Shown: positions 51,821-61,201, numbered from the stretch's first letter. The stretch: 64,000 bases of DNA from Hugenholtzia roseola DSM 9546 (GCF_000422585.1 NZ_AUGI01000032.1:1-64000), one strand, 5' to 3'. Notes: generated by a model from the sequence alone, not told the origin. Translations and numbers: made by a program.

Positions 51821-51857
51821 AAAAAAGCCACCTGTGCATACGGCATAGGCGGCTTTT
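51821..51857 (-). terminator. Rho-independent terminator
   Basis: AAAAGCCACCT / AGGCGGCTTTT stem (one mismatch) with six T residues on the minus strand, 22 bases past the stop of the 51880-52293 gene. Confidence 0.82.
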
Positions 51858-51879
51858 GGGTCTTTATTTTTTGAGGCTT

Positions 51880-52293
51880 TTAGAAAACATCTGCAATGAG
51901 CGCGTCGAGGTGCGCCGCCACTTGTGCAAATCCCGCAGGCGGATTGAAGCCGTCATTGGTGCGATAGGTTACGGCGTTGGAATTGTCTGCCGTAGAGCTA
52001 TTGCCTAATTGGGCATAGATGAGGTAGCGTAGGTTGCCTGTACCACTTTCTTTGTCGAGGGTCAGGAAGCCGCTTTGACGGATAACGGTGGCAATGGCTT
52101 CGAGTTGGCTATTGCTCAAATTGGCTTCGTCGCTGCTTCCGTTTTGGAAGCGAACAAGTTTGCCATCATAGATGCTGTAAGTGGCATTTGGCGTTATGTA
52201 GCGCAGGTTTAGGTCTTGCGCTTGTATGCCTTGCAGGGCGAGGCTCAAAAATGCCAGCAGGGTAAATAGTGAAAATCCGATAATTTTTTTCAT
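51880..52293 (-). CDS. Small secreted protein, unknown function
   Basis: A 137-residue protein. The start at 52293 (MKKIIGFSLFTLLAFLSLAL) gives a signal peptide ending near IQAQ. The mature domain of about 110 residues has alternating strands and a helix (NSQLEAIATVIRQSGFLTLD) and no cysteines. No family recognised. It lies 86 bases downstream of the broken surface-protein gene on the same strand, with a long hairpin (52322-52368) in between. Confidence 0.6.
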   Translation of the reverse strand: MKKIIGFSLFTLLAFLSLALQGIQAQDLNLRYITPNATYSIYDGKLVRFQNGSSDEANLSNSQLEAIATVIRQSGFLTLDKESGTGNLRYLIYAQLGNSSTADNSNAVTYRTNDGFNPPAGFAQVAAHLDALIADVF

Positions 52294-52379
52294 AAGAAAA
52301 AGCAATTTAGGGAGTTGAAATTTTCCTACCCCAAAAAACAATAGTGCAGTTTTTTTAGGGTAGGAAAGGAAAGAAGGCG

Positions 52380-54347
52380 TTATCTGACGATACTAACTTT
52401 TTGTTTGAGTACAGTATCGCCTAATTTTACTACTACAATATACAAGCCATTTGGTAAAGTTTGGAATGACATTGTTTCGCCATTTTGCAAGGTAGCAGCA
52501 GGCGCAATTTGCTGTCCTGCCAAGTTTAGTAAACTCACTTCGGCTTTTTCGCCCAAATGCGTTGCCCAAGCAAGGGTAAAGTTGCCCTGATTGGGGTTGG
52601 GGTAGAGGCTTAGTTTTTCGCTCAACTTCTCCTCATCTGTACCCAAAATTACCGAAGGCGTAACAAAGACTGTGTTAGAGAAGTCGGAACGTACTTCGCG
52701 CTCGTTGTTCATCTTATAGACGGCGCGTACTGCAAATTGGTAGCTTTGTCCGTTGAGCAAGCCTGTTACGGTAAAGCGCGGCTCGGTAGAAGTGCCAATG
52801 CGAACAGACTGTACTGAACCTGTAAAACCATAGAAAATTTCGTAGTAATAGACAGGGCGTTGGTCTTCTTGGGTAGGATTCCACGTCAATTCTGCACTGT
52901 TGTAGCCTGCTGTGCCTACTAAGCTAATGCGATAAGGGCGGAAGCCTGCATTTACAGGAAGCTCTTGGTCGGGACAGGTTACATTGACAAGTTTTGCCTC
53001 AAAGCAAACATCTGTCGTCACTTCTACGATATAAGAACCCAACTGCACATCTACTGCGGCATTGGTAGAAAGCGGAATCGGATAAGAAGCCGCATTGTAC
53101 CAAACATAAGTCGCATAGTTCATGACGTTTTCGTTCAATAAAGTCGCATCAAGGGTTACGACATCATCGCCACAAAGTTCTGTGTCATTTGCGCCAATGA
53201 CAGGGGTAGGATAGTAGGTTACGACTACTTCGTCTTCTGAAACATTTTGCGCTCCGCTGGTAAGCGTTACGGTGCGGCGCACGCGGTAGGTCTTAACCAA
53301 AACGGCATCAGTGGGGGCTACGTAAGGCGGTGCTGCAAAGGTTACATTCGTTGCACCATCAATCGCTACGCCATCTTCAAACCATTGGAAACTTACCTGC
53401 GCAATCGGTGGTACGAAGGGGTCGGTCGCATCAAGGGTTACGACATCGTTGCTACAAACTTCTAAGTCTGCACCCAAATCGACGTTATTGATGACAAAAA
53501 TACTCGCCTCGTCTGACGTTTCGCAAGTAGGAAAGCCCGCAAATACGGTGAGTTTGATGTCGAACTGTCCAGGCGTAGTGGCATCAAAGACAAAGACTGA
53601 ATCATTGGTTAGGAAAGTGTTGCCGCCCCCAGATACATCTTCCCAAAGGTAAGAAGTATAGATTTGGTTGGCTTCCAAAACAGTTTGTTCGCCGACGGCT
53701 AAGATTTGGTCATCGCCAATCGTAAGCGGTACTTGACTGCCAAAAACTTCCACAATGAGCGTATCTCTATCAATACAGCCACTGCCATTATCTACTGCCA
53801 AGATAACTTCATCTACGCCCGGTGCAGTAGGCGTGTAGGTAAAATTCTGCCCTATAAAGGTTTGTGGGTTTGCCCCTGTTACCGTCCAAGTGTAAGTACC
53901 ATAGTAGTTGTAGTTGGGGAAAAGCTCGACAGGGTCGGGGAAGTTCAAACAAGCTACTTCGTCTTCGCCAATATTTAGCGGTGGTACAATGATAATCGCC
54001 GCGCTATCGTACAAAATAGGAGGCAGACCAGGACAGAGGCTATTGCCAAGCAAGCGCACAATGAGGGTATCGCCATTTGGGTTGATAAGCGAGTAGTCAG
54101 GCGTGATGGTAAAGTTGAAAGAGCCATCATCGGTAATGGAGAAGTTGGTAGGCAAAGCGGTGGCATCAATTACCCCGTTTAGAGTAGCACTGCCCGAATA
54201 ATCTACGGTATAGTTAATCGTGTTGCCATCGACTACGCTGCGCGAAACGCCATAGGTAATGTCGCTACAACCGTCCCAAGAGGTAAGTGGTACATCTACA
54301 TCTAATAAATCGCTTTGGATTTTTTCAATAAAAACGCCCGAATCCAA
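52380..54347 (-). CDS. C-terminal fragment of the frameshifted surface protein
   Basis: The downstream part as it would be called alone, 655 residues from an internal ATG at 54347. It holds the PKD-like repeats, the fibronectin type III domain and the type IX sorting signal but has no export signal. Homologous sequence continues upstream in the same frame to the G tract, so this ATG is not a natural start. Confidence 0.6.
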   Translation of the reverse strand: MDSGVFIEKIQSDLLDVDVPLTSWDGCSDITYGVSRSVVDGNTINYTVDYSGSATLNGVIDATALPTNFSITDDGSFNFTITPDYSLINPNGDTLIVRLLGNSLCPGLPPILYDSAAIIIVPPLNIGEDEVACLNFPDPVELFPNYNYYGTYTWTVTGANPQTFIGQNFTYTPTAPGVDEVILAVDNGSGCIDRDTLIVEVFGSQVPLTIGDDQILAVGEQTVLEANQIYTSYLWEDVSGGGNTFLTNDSVFVFDATTPGQFDIKLTVFAGFPTCETSDEASIFVINNVDLGADLEVCSNDVVTLDATDPFVPPIAQVSFQWFEDGVAIDGATNVTFAAPPYVAPTDAVLVKTYRVRRTVTLTSGAQNVSEDEVVVTYYPTPVIGANDTELCGDDVVTLDATLLNENVMNYATYVWYNAASYPIPLSTNAAVDVQLGSYIVEVTTDVCFEAKLVNVTCPDQELPVNAGFRPYRISLVGTAGYNSAELTWNPTQEDQRPVYYYEIFYGFTGSVQSVRIGTSTEPRFTVTGLLNGQSYQFAVRAVYKMNNEREVRSDFSNTVFVTPSVILGTDEEKLSEKLSLYPNPNQGNFTLAWATHLGEKAEVSLLNLAGQQIAPAATLQNGETMSFQTLPNGLYIVVVKLGDTVLKQKVSIVR

Positions 54348-54519
54348 CGTGCCGTCAAAACCATCTGCAATTTTGAGTTTGATTGTGTAAGGCTGACAAG
54401 GTACTACGTCCGCTTCTGCTACTAAGTTGCGCGTCAGACCGTCATAAGCAATGCGCGTCCCGTTAGGGCTAACAGGGAAATTGAGCGGTGCTACGTTGCC
54501 ACAAAGAATCTCTGCTAAG

Positions 54520-55254
54520 TTATGGTAATAAAAGTTTGGGTTGGTGGCAGGACAGCCCCCTGCCCCCCCCTGGTTCGCCCCAGTTGATGGTGTTAATCGT
54601 TACGGGTGTTGTGGTAGTTGGCACTACGGCTAAGTTCAAATCTACATAGTTGCCGCCCAAAGGGTTGGGTCCAGATAGGAAAAAGCCGAAAGCATCATTG
54701 AAGATGTCATTCACAAATTCAGCGTACTCTTCCGAAGCAAAAGTAAAGGGGAAGCGAATTTCATTGCCTTCGGGAATTATATCAATTTCTATATGGCAAA
54801 CGTCGCGAATTACCTGACCCGATAGGGCTTGCAGTTGTGCGTCATTGTCTAAGTTAATAGTCGTACCAACAGGAAATAAGCCAAGTTCGCTTGTTCCAGC
54901 AGGCGAAACAGGATTTGTCAAGTCTGTGGCTAAAAAGGTAGTGGCAGGCGCACCAACCTGTATGGCAGCAGAGCTACGGATGTCGCCCGAAGCCATTACG
55001 ATGCCTGTGTTGCCCAAGTTAATAGCACCAATTTCATTGAGCGGCTGTGTTACATCAAAGCCGCCTTGTGCAGTGGGGTGGCAGCGGATAATGCGCACAT
55101 CGGTAACGGTAATGCCTATTCCCTGCAAGCGTTGTGCAATTTCAGCAGGGGTGAGAGTCTGTGTAATCGTAATTTGGGCTTCTACTTTCGCAGAAAAACA
55201 CCAAAGTAGGCACGATAATAGCGTTAATGTCAGGCGTGTAAGATTTTTTATCAT
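54520..55254 (-). CDS. N-terminal fragment of the frameshifted surface protein
   Basis: The upstream part, 244 residues: signal peptide and most of the choice-of-anchor-L-type domain, then a nonsense tail (GRGLSCHQPKLLLP) after the G tract. As it stands it would be secreted to the periplasm but could not be exported by the type IX route. Confidence 0.6.
   Translation of the reverse strand: MIKNLTRLTLTLLSCLLWCFSAKVEAQITITQTLTPAEIAQRLQGIGITVTDVRIIRCHPTAQGGFDVTQPLNEIGAINLGNTGIVMASGDIRSSAAIQVGAPATTFLATDLTNPVSPAGTSELGLFPVGTTINLDNDAQLQALSGQVIRDVCHIEIDIIPEGNEIRFPFTFASEEYAEFVNDIFNDAFGFFLSGPNPLGGNYVDLNLAVVPTTTTPVTINTINWGEPGGGRGLSCHQPKLLLP
54563..54570. repeat. G8/C8 homopolymer tract at the frameshift
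   Basis: Eight C on the plus strand (eight G in the coding strand), followed after TG by a further run of five C. Removing one base restores the reading frame of the surface protein. Tracts of this length are prone to slippage in replication and in sequencing. Confidence 0.85.
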
Positions 55255-55598
55255 AAGAGCCTAAATGGGTTTTGTTGTGTTTTTTCGGGCTTAAAGATAG
55301 CTTTTTTTTAAGTTCGATGTCTATTGTCATAACTTTTTCTTTACACAGCTTTTTTTCTGTTCGAAATCTTACACTTATACCTTATTTGCGATAAGCCGAA
55401 GCAAATTTTACCAAATAAAATACGCCACTCCCGCCAAAAAGAAAATGTCCTTGTTTTTTCGATTAAAAAACGCCACGCTAATTTTTGGCTTCTGAAAATC
55501 AGTGCGATTAGCACTTCAAATTTGCGATTTTAAGAATTTAAAAGCAAGTTTGTGTTTCCAAATGCACCCATAAATTTCTCTTTTATCAATTTTACGAC
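55255..55598. other. Divergent intergenic region, no gene seen
   Basis: 344 AT-rich bases between the surface-protein gene and the M61 protease gene. TATCTTTA (minus strand, 55292-55299) is one base off the -7 consensus for the former. TTTG with TAAATTTC 18 bases later near 55550-55580 could serve the latter. Both are weak. Confidence 0.35.
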
Positions 55599-57458
55599 AT
55601 GAAATTAGACCCACAATCGCACCCGACCCCAAAAAAAACACGCAGCTCGATAGGGCTTTGCGTTGGCTTTTTGCTGCTCTGCTGCCTTCAAATGCCACTC
55701 CTTTGGGGGCAAAATCTCACCTATCACCTTTCCATGCCCAAGCCCCATACGCACTATTTTGAAGTAGAAATGGCGATTGCCGATTGGAAACAAGAACAGT
55801 TGCTCATCAAGATGCCCACTTGGGCACCGGGCTCATATCTGATTCGCGAATTTTCACGACACGTAGAAGGCGAAATGGCGCAAGATGCAGAAGGAAAGGC
55901 ACTACCTTTTGAAAAGACCACTAAAAACACTTGGCGCATCGATACCAAATCTATCAAAAAAGGCAGCACTGTGCGCTTTTCGTATCGCGTGTATGCCTAT
56001 GAACATAGCGTCAGGACAAGTTTTTTAGATGCTTCACATGGCTATCTCAATGGCAGCAGTGTCTTTATGTGGGTAGAAGGCTTGCAAAATCAGCCCACAA
56101 CGCTGAAAGTTACGCCCTATGCCGAGTGGAAAAATATCTCGACTTCGCTCCCTACCGTAGGCGACGACAAATGGACAAGGACAGCAGAAAACTACGACCT
56201 TTTAGTGGATTCGCCCATGGAAATTGGCAACCATCATAGCTTTTTCTTTATCGCCGCAGGCATAGAACACGAGGTAGCGATGTATGGCGAAAGATTTTAC
56301 GACGAGCCACTTCTTAGCAAAGCCATGCAGCGCATGGTAGAAACCACAGCGGCTATTTTCGAAGCACCGCACCCTTGTAAAAACTATGTTTTTATCGTTC
56401 ATAACGTTTCGGAAAATAATGGCGGCTTGGAACATCTCAATTCTACCAGCTTGATAGTCAATCGCTTTGCTTATACTACCCAAAAGGGCTTACTCGACTT
56501 TTTGAGCTTAGTGGCACACGAATATTTCCACCTTTGGAACGTCAAAAGGCTTAGACCTATTGAACTGGGTCCCTTCAATTACGACGCAGAAAATTATACG
56601 CGCCAACTCTGGATTTCGGAAGGTTTTACAAGCTATTACGACGAATTGCTCCTCTATCGTGCAGGTTTTATTAGCCAAGAAGACTATTTCAAAAAGCTCG
56701 AATGGGCTATCAATACCTTAGAAAACCGAAAAGGCAGAGAGGTGCAAGCCGTTTCAGAATCCAGCTTCGATACGTGGATAAAATTCTACCGCCCACACGA
56801 AAACTCGTCCAACAATAGCATTTCCTACTACAATGCAGGAACGGTTTATGCCGCTCTGCTCGATATCACCATCACAGAAAGCACCAAAGGAAAGGCAAAT
56901 CTTGATGATTTGATGCGCTATCTCTATGCCGAATATTACCAGAAAAAGGCGCGTGGCTTTACCGAAGCCGAATTTAAGGCGGCGGCAGAAAAGATTGCAG
57001 GTACAAAACTCGACGATTTTTTCGAAAAATATATCTATGGCGTAGAAGTACCCAACTATGCCGAATTTTTCGCAAAAGTAGGCGTTACCTTACAAGTTGA
57101 AGAAACAACGACCTTAGACTTGGGAGCGCGTGTAGGCGAAGAAGGGGGCAGTTTGGTAGCAAAAGGCATCGATAAAGGCAGTTTGGCAGAGCAGATGGGG
57201 CTAAATGTCAATGACGAAATTTTGGCTCTCAATGGCTTTCGCACCAAAAATATCAATGACTTTAAAAATATTTGGAATCTCTTTGAGCTTGGAATAGAGG
57301 GCGAATTATTAGTTAGTCGGGACAAAGTCTTGGTTAGTTTGCCTTTTGTGATGAAGGCACAAAAAAGTCTGAACCGAAAACTTGTACTTTCCACTTCCGA
57401 AAAAGAGCTTGAAAAAACACAGGCAGCGCGTCAGAAATGGCTTACCAAAGCCCAATAA
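55599..57458 (+). CDS. M61 family metallopeptidase with PDZ domain
   Basis: A 619-residue secreted protease: signal peptide ending near LLWGQ, an N-terminal beta domain (LTYHLSMPKPHTHYFEVEM), the M61 catalytic domain with HEYFH at residues 307-311 and the downstream glutamate in WISEGFTSYYDELLL, and a C-terminal PDZ domain (GGSLVAKGIDKGSLAEQMGL). M61 enzymes are glycyl aminopeptidase-like zinc proteases, here periplasmic or outer-membrane associated. The GGLEHLNS motif before the zinc site is typical of the family. Monocistronic. Confidence 0.92.
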   Translation: MKLDPQSHPTPKKTRSSIGLCVGFLLLCCLQMPLLWGQNLTYHLSMPKPHTHYFEVEMAIADWKQEQLLIKMPTWAPGSYLIREFSRHVEGEMAQDAEGKALPFEKTTKNTWRIDTKSIKKGSTVRFSYRVYAYEHSVRTSFLDASHGYLNGSSVFMWVEGLQNQPTTLKVTPYAEWKNISTSLPTVGDDKWTRTAENYDLLVDSPMEIGNHHSFFFIAAGIEHEVAMYGERFYDEPLLSKAMQRMVETTAAIFEAPHPCKNYVFIVHNVSENNGGLEHLNSTSLIVNRFAYTTQKGLLDFLSLVAHEYFHLWNVKRLRPIELGPFNYDAENYTRQLWISEGFTSYYDELLLYRAGFISQEDYFKKLEWAINTLENRKGREVQAVSESSFDTWIKFYRPHENSSNNSISYYNAGTVYAALLDITITESTKGKANLDDLMRYLYAEYYQKKARGFTEAEFKAAAEKIAGTKLDDFFEKYIYGVEVPNYAEFFAKVGVTLQVEETTTLDLGARVGEEGGSLVAKGIDKGSLAEQMGLNVNDEILALNGFRTKNINDFKNIWNLFELGIEGELLVSRDKVLVSLPFVMKAQKSLNRKLVLSTSEKELEKTQAARQKWLTKAQ

Positions 57459-57462
57459 GCGT

Positions 57463-57597
57463 TTTGTAGGGACAAGGCACTACCTTGTCCGAATTTGGAT
57501 TGAAAAAAATTGTGTATTTAAAAAAGAACCCAAAGCATCTTCAAGATACTTTGGGTTTTGGCTAAATTTTATTTCGTTCCAAAATTGTGGCAGGAAT
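57463..57597 (-). repeat. Interspersed repeat, copy E
   Basis: A minus-strand copy between the convergent M61 and batA genes: core hairpin at 57470-57490, then GAATTTGGATTGAAAAAAATT, the extra hairpin AACCCAAAGCATCTTCAAGA... as in copy B, and AAATTTTATTTCGTTC. A further hairpin GCGAAGCTGGAGCTTCGC follows at about 57629. Confidence 0.75.
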
Positions 57598-57662
57598 CAG
57601 TAGTTTTGTTAGAAATAAGTTTGCCTTGCGAAGCTGGAGCTTCGCGCTACTTCATAAAAATG

Positions 57663-58691
57663 TTAGTCTTCTAAGGCGTTGTGCATAAATGTATTTTTGG
57701 TAAGCAGCCAAATTAGAAAGAAAATGATTCCCCAAATGAGGTAAATGTAGTAAAAATCTTGGGTATCCTTGAATCTATTTTCTTTGATTTCCGATTTTTC
57801 CAAATTGTCTATCGTATTGAAGATGTCGGCGAGGGCTTGGTTGCTCGAAGCGCGGAAAAATCTGCCCTCCCCTATTTGCGCAATCTCGCGTAAGGTTGTT
57901 TCGTCTAAGGTATTGTTGATGTAGTGTGCCTGCCCAAATTGGTCGCGGATAGGCACTTCGCCGTCTTTGCCAACGGCGATGGTATAGACTTTGCAGTTGA
58001 AGGCACGCGCTAATTTTGCCGCCGTCATAGGGTCTAATGAGCCTGCGTTGTTGCTGCCATCACTAAGCAAGATGATAACCTTGCTTTTGGTCTTCGATTC
58101 GCGCATGCGGTTTGTCGCAACCCCTAAGGCGTTGCCTATTGCTGTGCCGCCCTTTTGGATAAGACGGTGCGAAATGTCGTCTATGTAGCGGTACAAAAGT
58201 TCGTAATCACTCGTCAGGGGGGCAAGTGAATAGGCATCTCCTGAAAAAACCACAATGCCGATTCTATCCTGAAAACGCCCTTTAATAAAGTTTGTCGCAA
58301 TTTCTTTTGCGGCCTCCAATCTATTAGGCTTGAAATCTTCGATGAGCATCGATTCGGAAATGTCGAGGGCTAAGACAATCTCGATACCTTCCGTCCATTG
58401 TTCTACCAGTTCGTTGGTCTGTTGTGGGCGGGCTAAGGCGACCAAAATAAGGGCGATAAAGAGGGAGAGGAAAATTTTAGGGACATGGCGCAGCAGAGCC
58501 GTAGGGTCAGAGGGGAGTTGTTTTTCAAAAAAAGCCACTTCCAATTTTTGGCGGAATTTGATGAAAAGCAGCCATCTGAACACAAAAAGCAGCGGCACAA
58601 AGGGAATGAGGTACAAAATCCATTCGTTTTCCCAATCGAAGCCACGCAGGGCGGCAGGTAGAAACCATTTGTAGTCGAGCCAATCATACAT
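57663..58691 (-). CDS. batA: BatA-like VWA-domain membrane protein
   Basis: A 342-residue protein with two N-terminal membrane helices, a von Willebrand A domain and a C-terminal helix (FYYIYLIWGIIFFLIWLL). The metal site motif DISESM (DxSxS), the threonine in GGTAIGNAL and the aspartate in LLSDGSNNAG are all present. BatA belongs to the Bacteroidota aerotolerance (bat) operon and is thought to work with a MoxR ATPase on envelope proteins. It overlaps the upstream gene by eight bases. batB, batC and batD do not follow; a repeat and a convergent gene come next. Confidence 0.9.
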   Translation of the reverse strand: MYDWLDYKWFLPAALRGFDWENEWILYLIPFVPLLFVFRWLLFIKFRQKLEVAFFEKQLPSDPTALLRHVPKIFLSLFIALILVALARPQQTNELVEQWTEGIEIVLALDISESMLIEDFKPNRLEAAKEIATNFIKGRFQDRIGIVVFSGDAYSLAPLTSDYELLYRYIDDISHRLIQKGGTAIGNALGVATNRMRESKTKSKVIILLSDGSNNAGSLDPMTAAKLARAFNCKVYTIAVGKDGEVPIRDQFGQAHYINNTLDETTLREIAQIGEGRFFRASSNQALADIFNTIDNLEKSEIKENRFKDTQDFYYIYLIWGIIFFLIWLLTKNTFMHNALED

Positions 58692-59664
58692 TGCGCACCT
58701 CCTTCATTCTATTTTCATACACACTGACAGCAAAGTCGAGCAAATTGTCCAACGATTCGCGCAAAGCCTGTGTAACTTCCGAGCCGTAGATGGCGCGGTC
58801 TAAGGCTTTTAAGTGCCTTTTGAGTTGGTCATTTTGGGTAATAGCCACAATTTCGCTCGACGTATAGGTTGTATAAGGGATTTCTTCCAAGTTTTCTAAG
58901 TAGTTTTTCCAAATCGCTAAGGCGTGTTCGGCAGATTGACTGGTGAGATTTTCGGCAAAGGCTTTTAAGTAAGATTGCACAAAACGCTCGTGTTGGTTGC
59001 GCATGCGGCGCAGGCGATAGGCTTTTCGTACCCTACCCCCAAAGAGCAAAATCAGCAGAGCCACTAAAAATAAGACCGCTACCGAAATAAGTATCACCAT
59101 CGGATAGTTGAAAGGAACTTGAATCGGGACAAGTTCGGTATTGGTCTGCAATTTTTGCATGCTACTATCTTGCAATAGTTCAGGCGTGAGATGGAATTTG
59201 ACCGTTATGGCATCGGCAGGTGGCGTAAAAAGCAGCGTGTCGCCCTTTCCACGCAAGACCCATACGGGAACACTTAGGTTTTGTATCGTATCCATTTCAA
59301 AGGAACGCAACACATAAACGGCACTATCCCGACTGATTCCTGCCTGTGTTTGGGTAGGAAAAGCCTGATGACTGACCCATTCAAAAGGCTTGAAGGCGTA
59401 GGTAGAATCGGGAAAAATCACTTCCCAGTCGGCAGGGTGCGAAAAAGAAAGCGAATAATAAATCGGCTCTCCAATTTGCATAGAATCGACCAGAAAATTG
59501 CCTACAATCCTGCCCTTCTGCATCTGTGCAGCATCTTGCGCCGCCAAAGGCAGCAATAGTACCCAAAAAAGAAAGCCACTCACCCCTAAGTTCTTTTTAT
59601 TCAAACTTTGCCAAAGGGTGCAGAAAGATAGCACTGATTTTTGCGCCCACATCGAGGTTTGCAT
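58684..59664 (-). CDS. Bat-operon membrane protein (DUF4381-like)
   Basis: About 326 residues: an N-terminal signal sequence, a periplasmic beta domain (KGRIVGNFLVDSMQIGEPIYYSLSF), one membrane helix near the middle (VILISVAVLFLVALLILLF) and a cytoplasmic helical tail ending in NRMKEVRNV. This is the gene that usually lies between the DUF58 gene and batA in Bacteroidota. The start at 59664 is the first ATG, and 59652 is also possible. Its stop overlaps the batA start. The usual moxR and DUF58 genes are missing upstream. Confidence 0.75.
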   Translation of the reverse strand: MQTSMWAQKSVLSFCTLWQSLNKKNLGVSGFLFWVLLLPLAAQDAAQMQKGRIVGNFLVDSMQIGEPIYYSLSFSHPADWEVIFPDSTYAFKPFEWVSHQAFPTQTQAGISRDSAVYVLRSFEMDTIQNLSVPVWVLRGKGDTLLFTPPADAITVKFHLTPELLQDSSMQKLQTNTELVPIQVPFNYPMVILISVAVLFLVALLILLFGGRVRKAYRLRRMRNQHERFVQSYLKAFAENLTSQSAEHALAIWKNYLENLEEIPYTTYTSSEIVAITQNDQLKRHLKALDRAIYGSEVTQALRESLDNLLDFAVSVYENRMKEVRNV

Positions 59665-59752
59665 CAAAATAGAAGATATAACATTCAACAAGCAAAAAGA
59701 AAAGTCCAAGACTTTGTTTCAGACAAAGAAAACCCTTTGTAGCAAGGGTCTG

Positions 59753-59760
59753 CAAAGATA
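59753..59760 (-). promoter_or_regulatory. Candidate -7 boxes upstream of the bat genes
   Basis: TATCTTTG on the minus strand, a full -7 match 89 bases before the start; an almost identical block with a second TATCTTTG lies at 59857-59864. No -33 element is clear. The gap holds nothing else. Confidence 0.4.
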
Positions 59761-59960
59761 CAGAAAAGCCTGCAATCGCGGTAATTCCTATAGAGATAAC
59801 CCTTCGAGATAGGCTTTTGAGATGGTCTTCTAAGGTAATCTTTCAAGATAGTCTTCCAAAGATACACAAAAGCAAGTCTAAATGGCATTTTTTAAACATT
59901 TTTATAGAGCCAAAAGACTTTTGCGCCCTTTCCAATAAACAAATGACCTCTCCTCAAACC

Positions 59961-61163
59961 CTAAAAAACGCGATGTTTGATGGCATAGACAACTTGTATA
60001 TTGAAATTGAGGTGGTGCAATTTGATGTCGTCGGAAGCGTCGTAATAGCCAAAATTAAAATTATTGGCATTGAAGCGGCTACTTCTATTGCTTACTACAT
60101 TTAAGCCATGCTGCCAATGTAGTCCTGTGCCAAAGGTTACGCGCCCAATGCGGTAGCGAAAACCTGCCCCTGCGGTCAAGCCGAAGTTGTTGTTCACAAA
60201 GAGAAAATCGGTAGCCAAAAAAGCCGCATTTTCGGCAAGCTGACTGCCACTATTTTCTTCCGAGCGCACAATGGTTGCACTTGGCAGGCGCGAACTTGCC
60301 CCTAATTGGGTATAAAAAATACCGCCCTGCAAATAGGGCTGCCAATCGCGTGTAGTCCTGAAATAATAGCGCAAAGAAAGTGGAAAGTTGAAGCTATTGA
60401 TTTGCTGTACGTATCCAAAAGAGGCAATTCTTGGGCTTGCATCATCGAGCTGATAGCGGTAGCGAAGCCGTAAAAAACCCATGTCCATCAAAAGAGAAAG
60501 CCTTTTGCCTATGCCCCTTTCTATGCTCAAACCCAAGCCAATGGCGGGCAGGGTCTTAAAGTGGTCTTTGCCCACTTCATAGCCGATAGGCTCTAAAACT
60601 GAATAGTCGGCAACACTTTGCACCGCTGCCGCATTGAGGCTCACGTGCAGACCAATGCTCCACTTGGCTTTGATGGTCATCGTATCAATCGCGACGCGCA
60701 TTTTAGGAAGTACATAGCTTTCCTTGTCGTAAAAAGGACGATTTTCGAGCATCATTCGCAAATAATGTTGCCCCTCTTGTGGCTTGTCTAAAATAAGGGC
60801 AGACATGGCTGCCAGTTCGTAAATTTGAGCGCGAAGGTCGGCAGAAAGCAGGGCAAAGAGGTAGCGTTTTTCTTTTGTAAAACAAGCTACTTCGAGTACT
60901 TCGAGGCACTTATCTGTCTTTCCTTCCTGAAAATAACGCTGTGCCAAACGGTAGGCATCGCGTAGGCTTTGCGTCTTGGAAGGTTTCGCGCTTGTGGGTT
61001 TTAGCTTTTCTTGTCGGGTGCTATCTTGCGCCCAAAGAGCGGCATTTTCTAAATTCCCAAAGAAGGTGAAAAGCGAAAAGAAGCCACAAAAGAGCCAGAA
61101 AGAAGCCGAAAAAGAAGCCGAAAAAGATGCCGAAAAAAAAGCCGAAAAAAAAGATAGTCGCAT
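59961..61163 (-). CDS. Outer-membrane protein with helical N-terminal domain and barrel
   Basis: About 400 residues. The start at 61163 gives a signal peptide made of tandem repeats (ASFSASFSASF), encoded by a repeated GAAGCCGAAAAA-like unit on the plus strand (about 61099-61155). A helical TPR-like part follows (LRDAYRLAQRYFQEGKTDKCLEVLEVACF), then a barrel of about 250 residues with SIGLHVSLNAAAV-type strands and an aromatic C-terminal strand. The layout, helical repeat plus barrel, is seen in several Bacteroidota outer-membrane proteins. It follows the epimerase gene closely and may be cotranscribed. Confidence 0.7.
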   Translation of the reverse strand: MRLSFFSAFFSASFSASFSASFWLFCGFFSLFTFFGNLENAALWAQDSTRQEKLKPTSAKPSKTQSLRDAYRLAQRYFQEGKTDKCLEVLEVACFTKEKRYLFALLSADLRAQIYELAAMSALILDKPQEGQHYLRMMLENRPFYDKESYVLPKMRVAIDTMTIKAKWSIGLHVSLNAAAVQSVADYSVLEPIGYEVGKDHFKTLPAIGLGLSIERGIGKRLSLLMDMGFLRLRYRYQLDDASPRIASFGYVQQINSFNFPLSLRYYFRTTRDWQPYLQGGIFYTQLGASSRLPSATIVRSEENSGSQLAENAAFLATDFLFVNNNFGLTAGAGFRYRIGRVTFGTGLHWQHGLNVVSNRSSRFNANNFNFGYYDASDDIKLHHLNFNIQVVYAIKHRVF

Positions 61164-61201
61164 AGCAGTAGGGAAAGCGGTAGGTAAAAAAGGGGATAAC
61201 G

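Larger units (their letters stand above)
52380..55254 (-). pseudogene. Frameshifted T9SS surface protein (anchor-L and Fn3 domains)
   Basis: One gene split by a frameshift at a run of eight G (minus strand; 54563-54570). With seven G the frame joins to give GEPGGAGGCPATNPNFYYHN and a continuous protein of 957 residues. Order: signal peptide (ending VEAQ), a choice-of-anchor-L-type domain (FTFASEEYAEFVNDIFNDAFGFFLSG), several PKD/Ig-like repeats with YTWTVTG- and SYLWEDVSGG-type strands, a fibronectin type III domain, and a type IX secretion sorting domain (LSLYPNPNQGNF ... VLKQKVSIVR). The intact protein would be exported by the type IX system and attached to the surface. The break could be a sequencing error, decay or a phase-variation switch. 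Confidence 0.85.

Noticed and set aside
61099-61155. Tandem GAAGCCGAAAAA repeats considered as a separate repeat element
   Set aside because: They lie inside the signal-peptide region of the outer-membrane protein gene and encode the SASF repeats; explained by coding.
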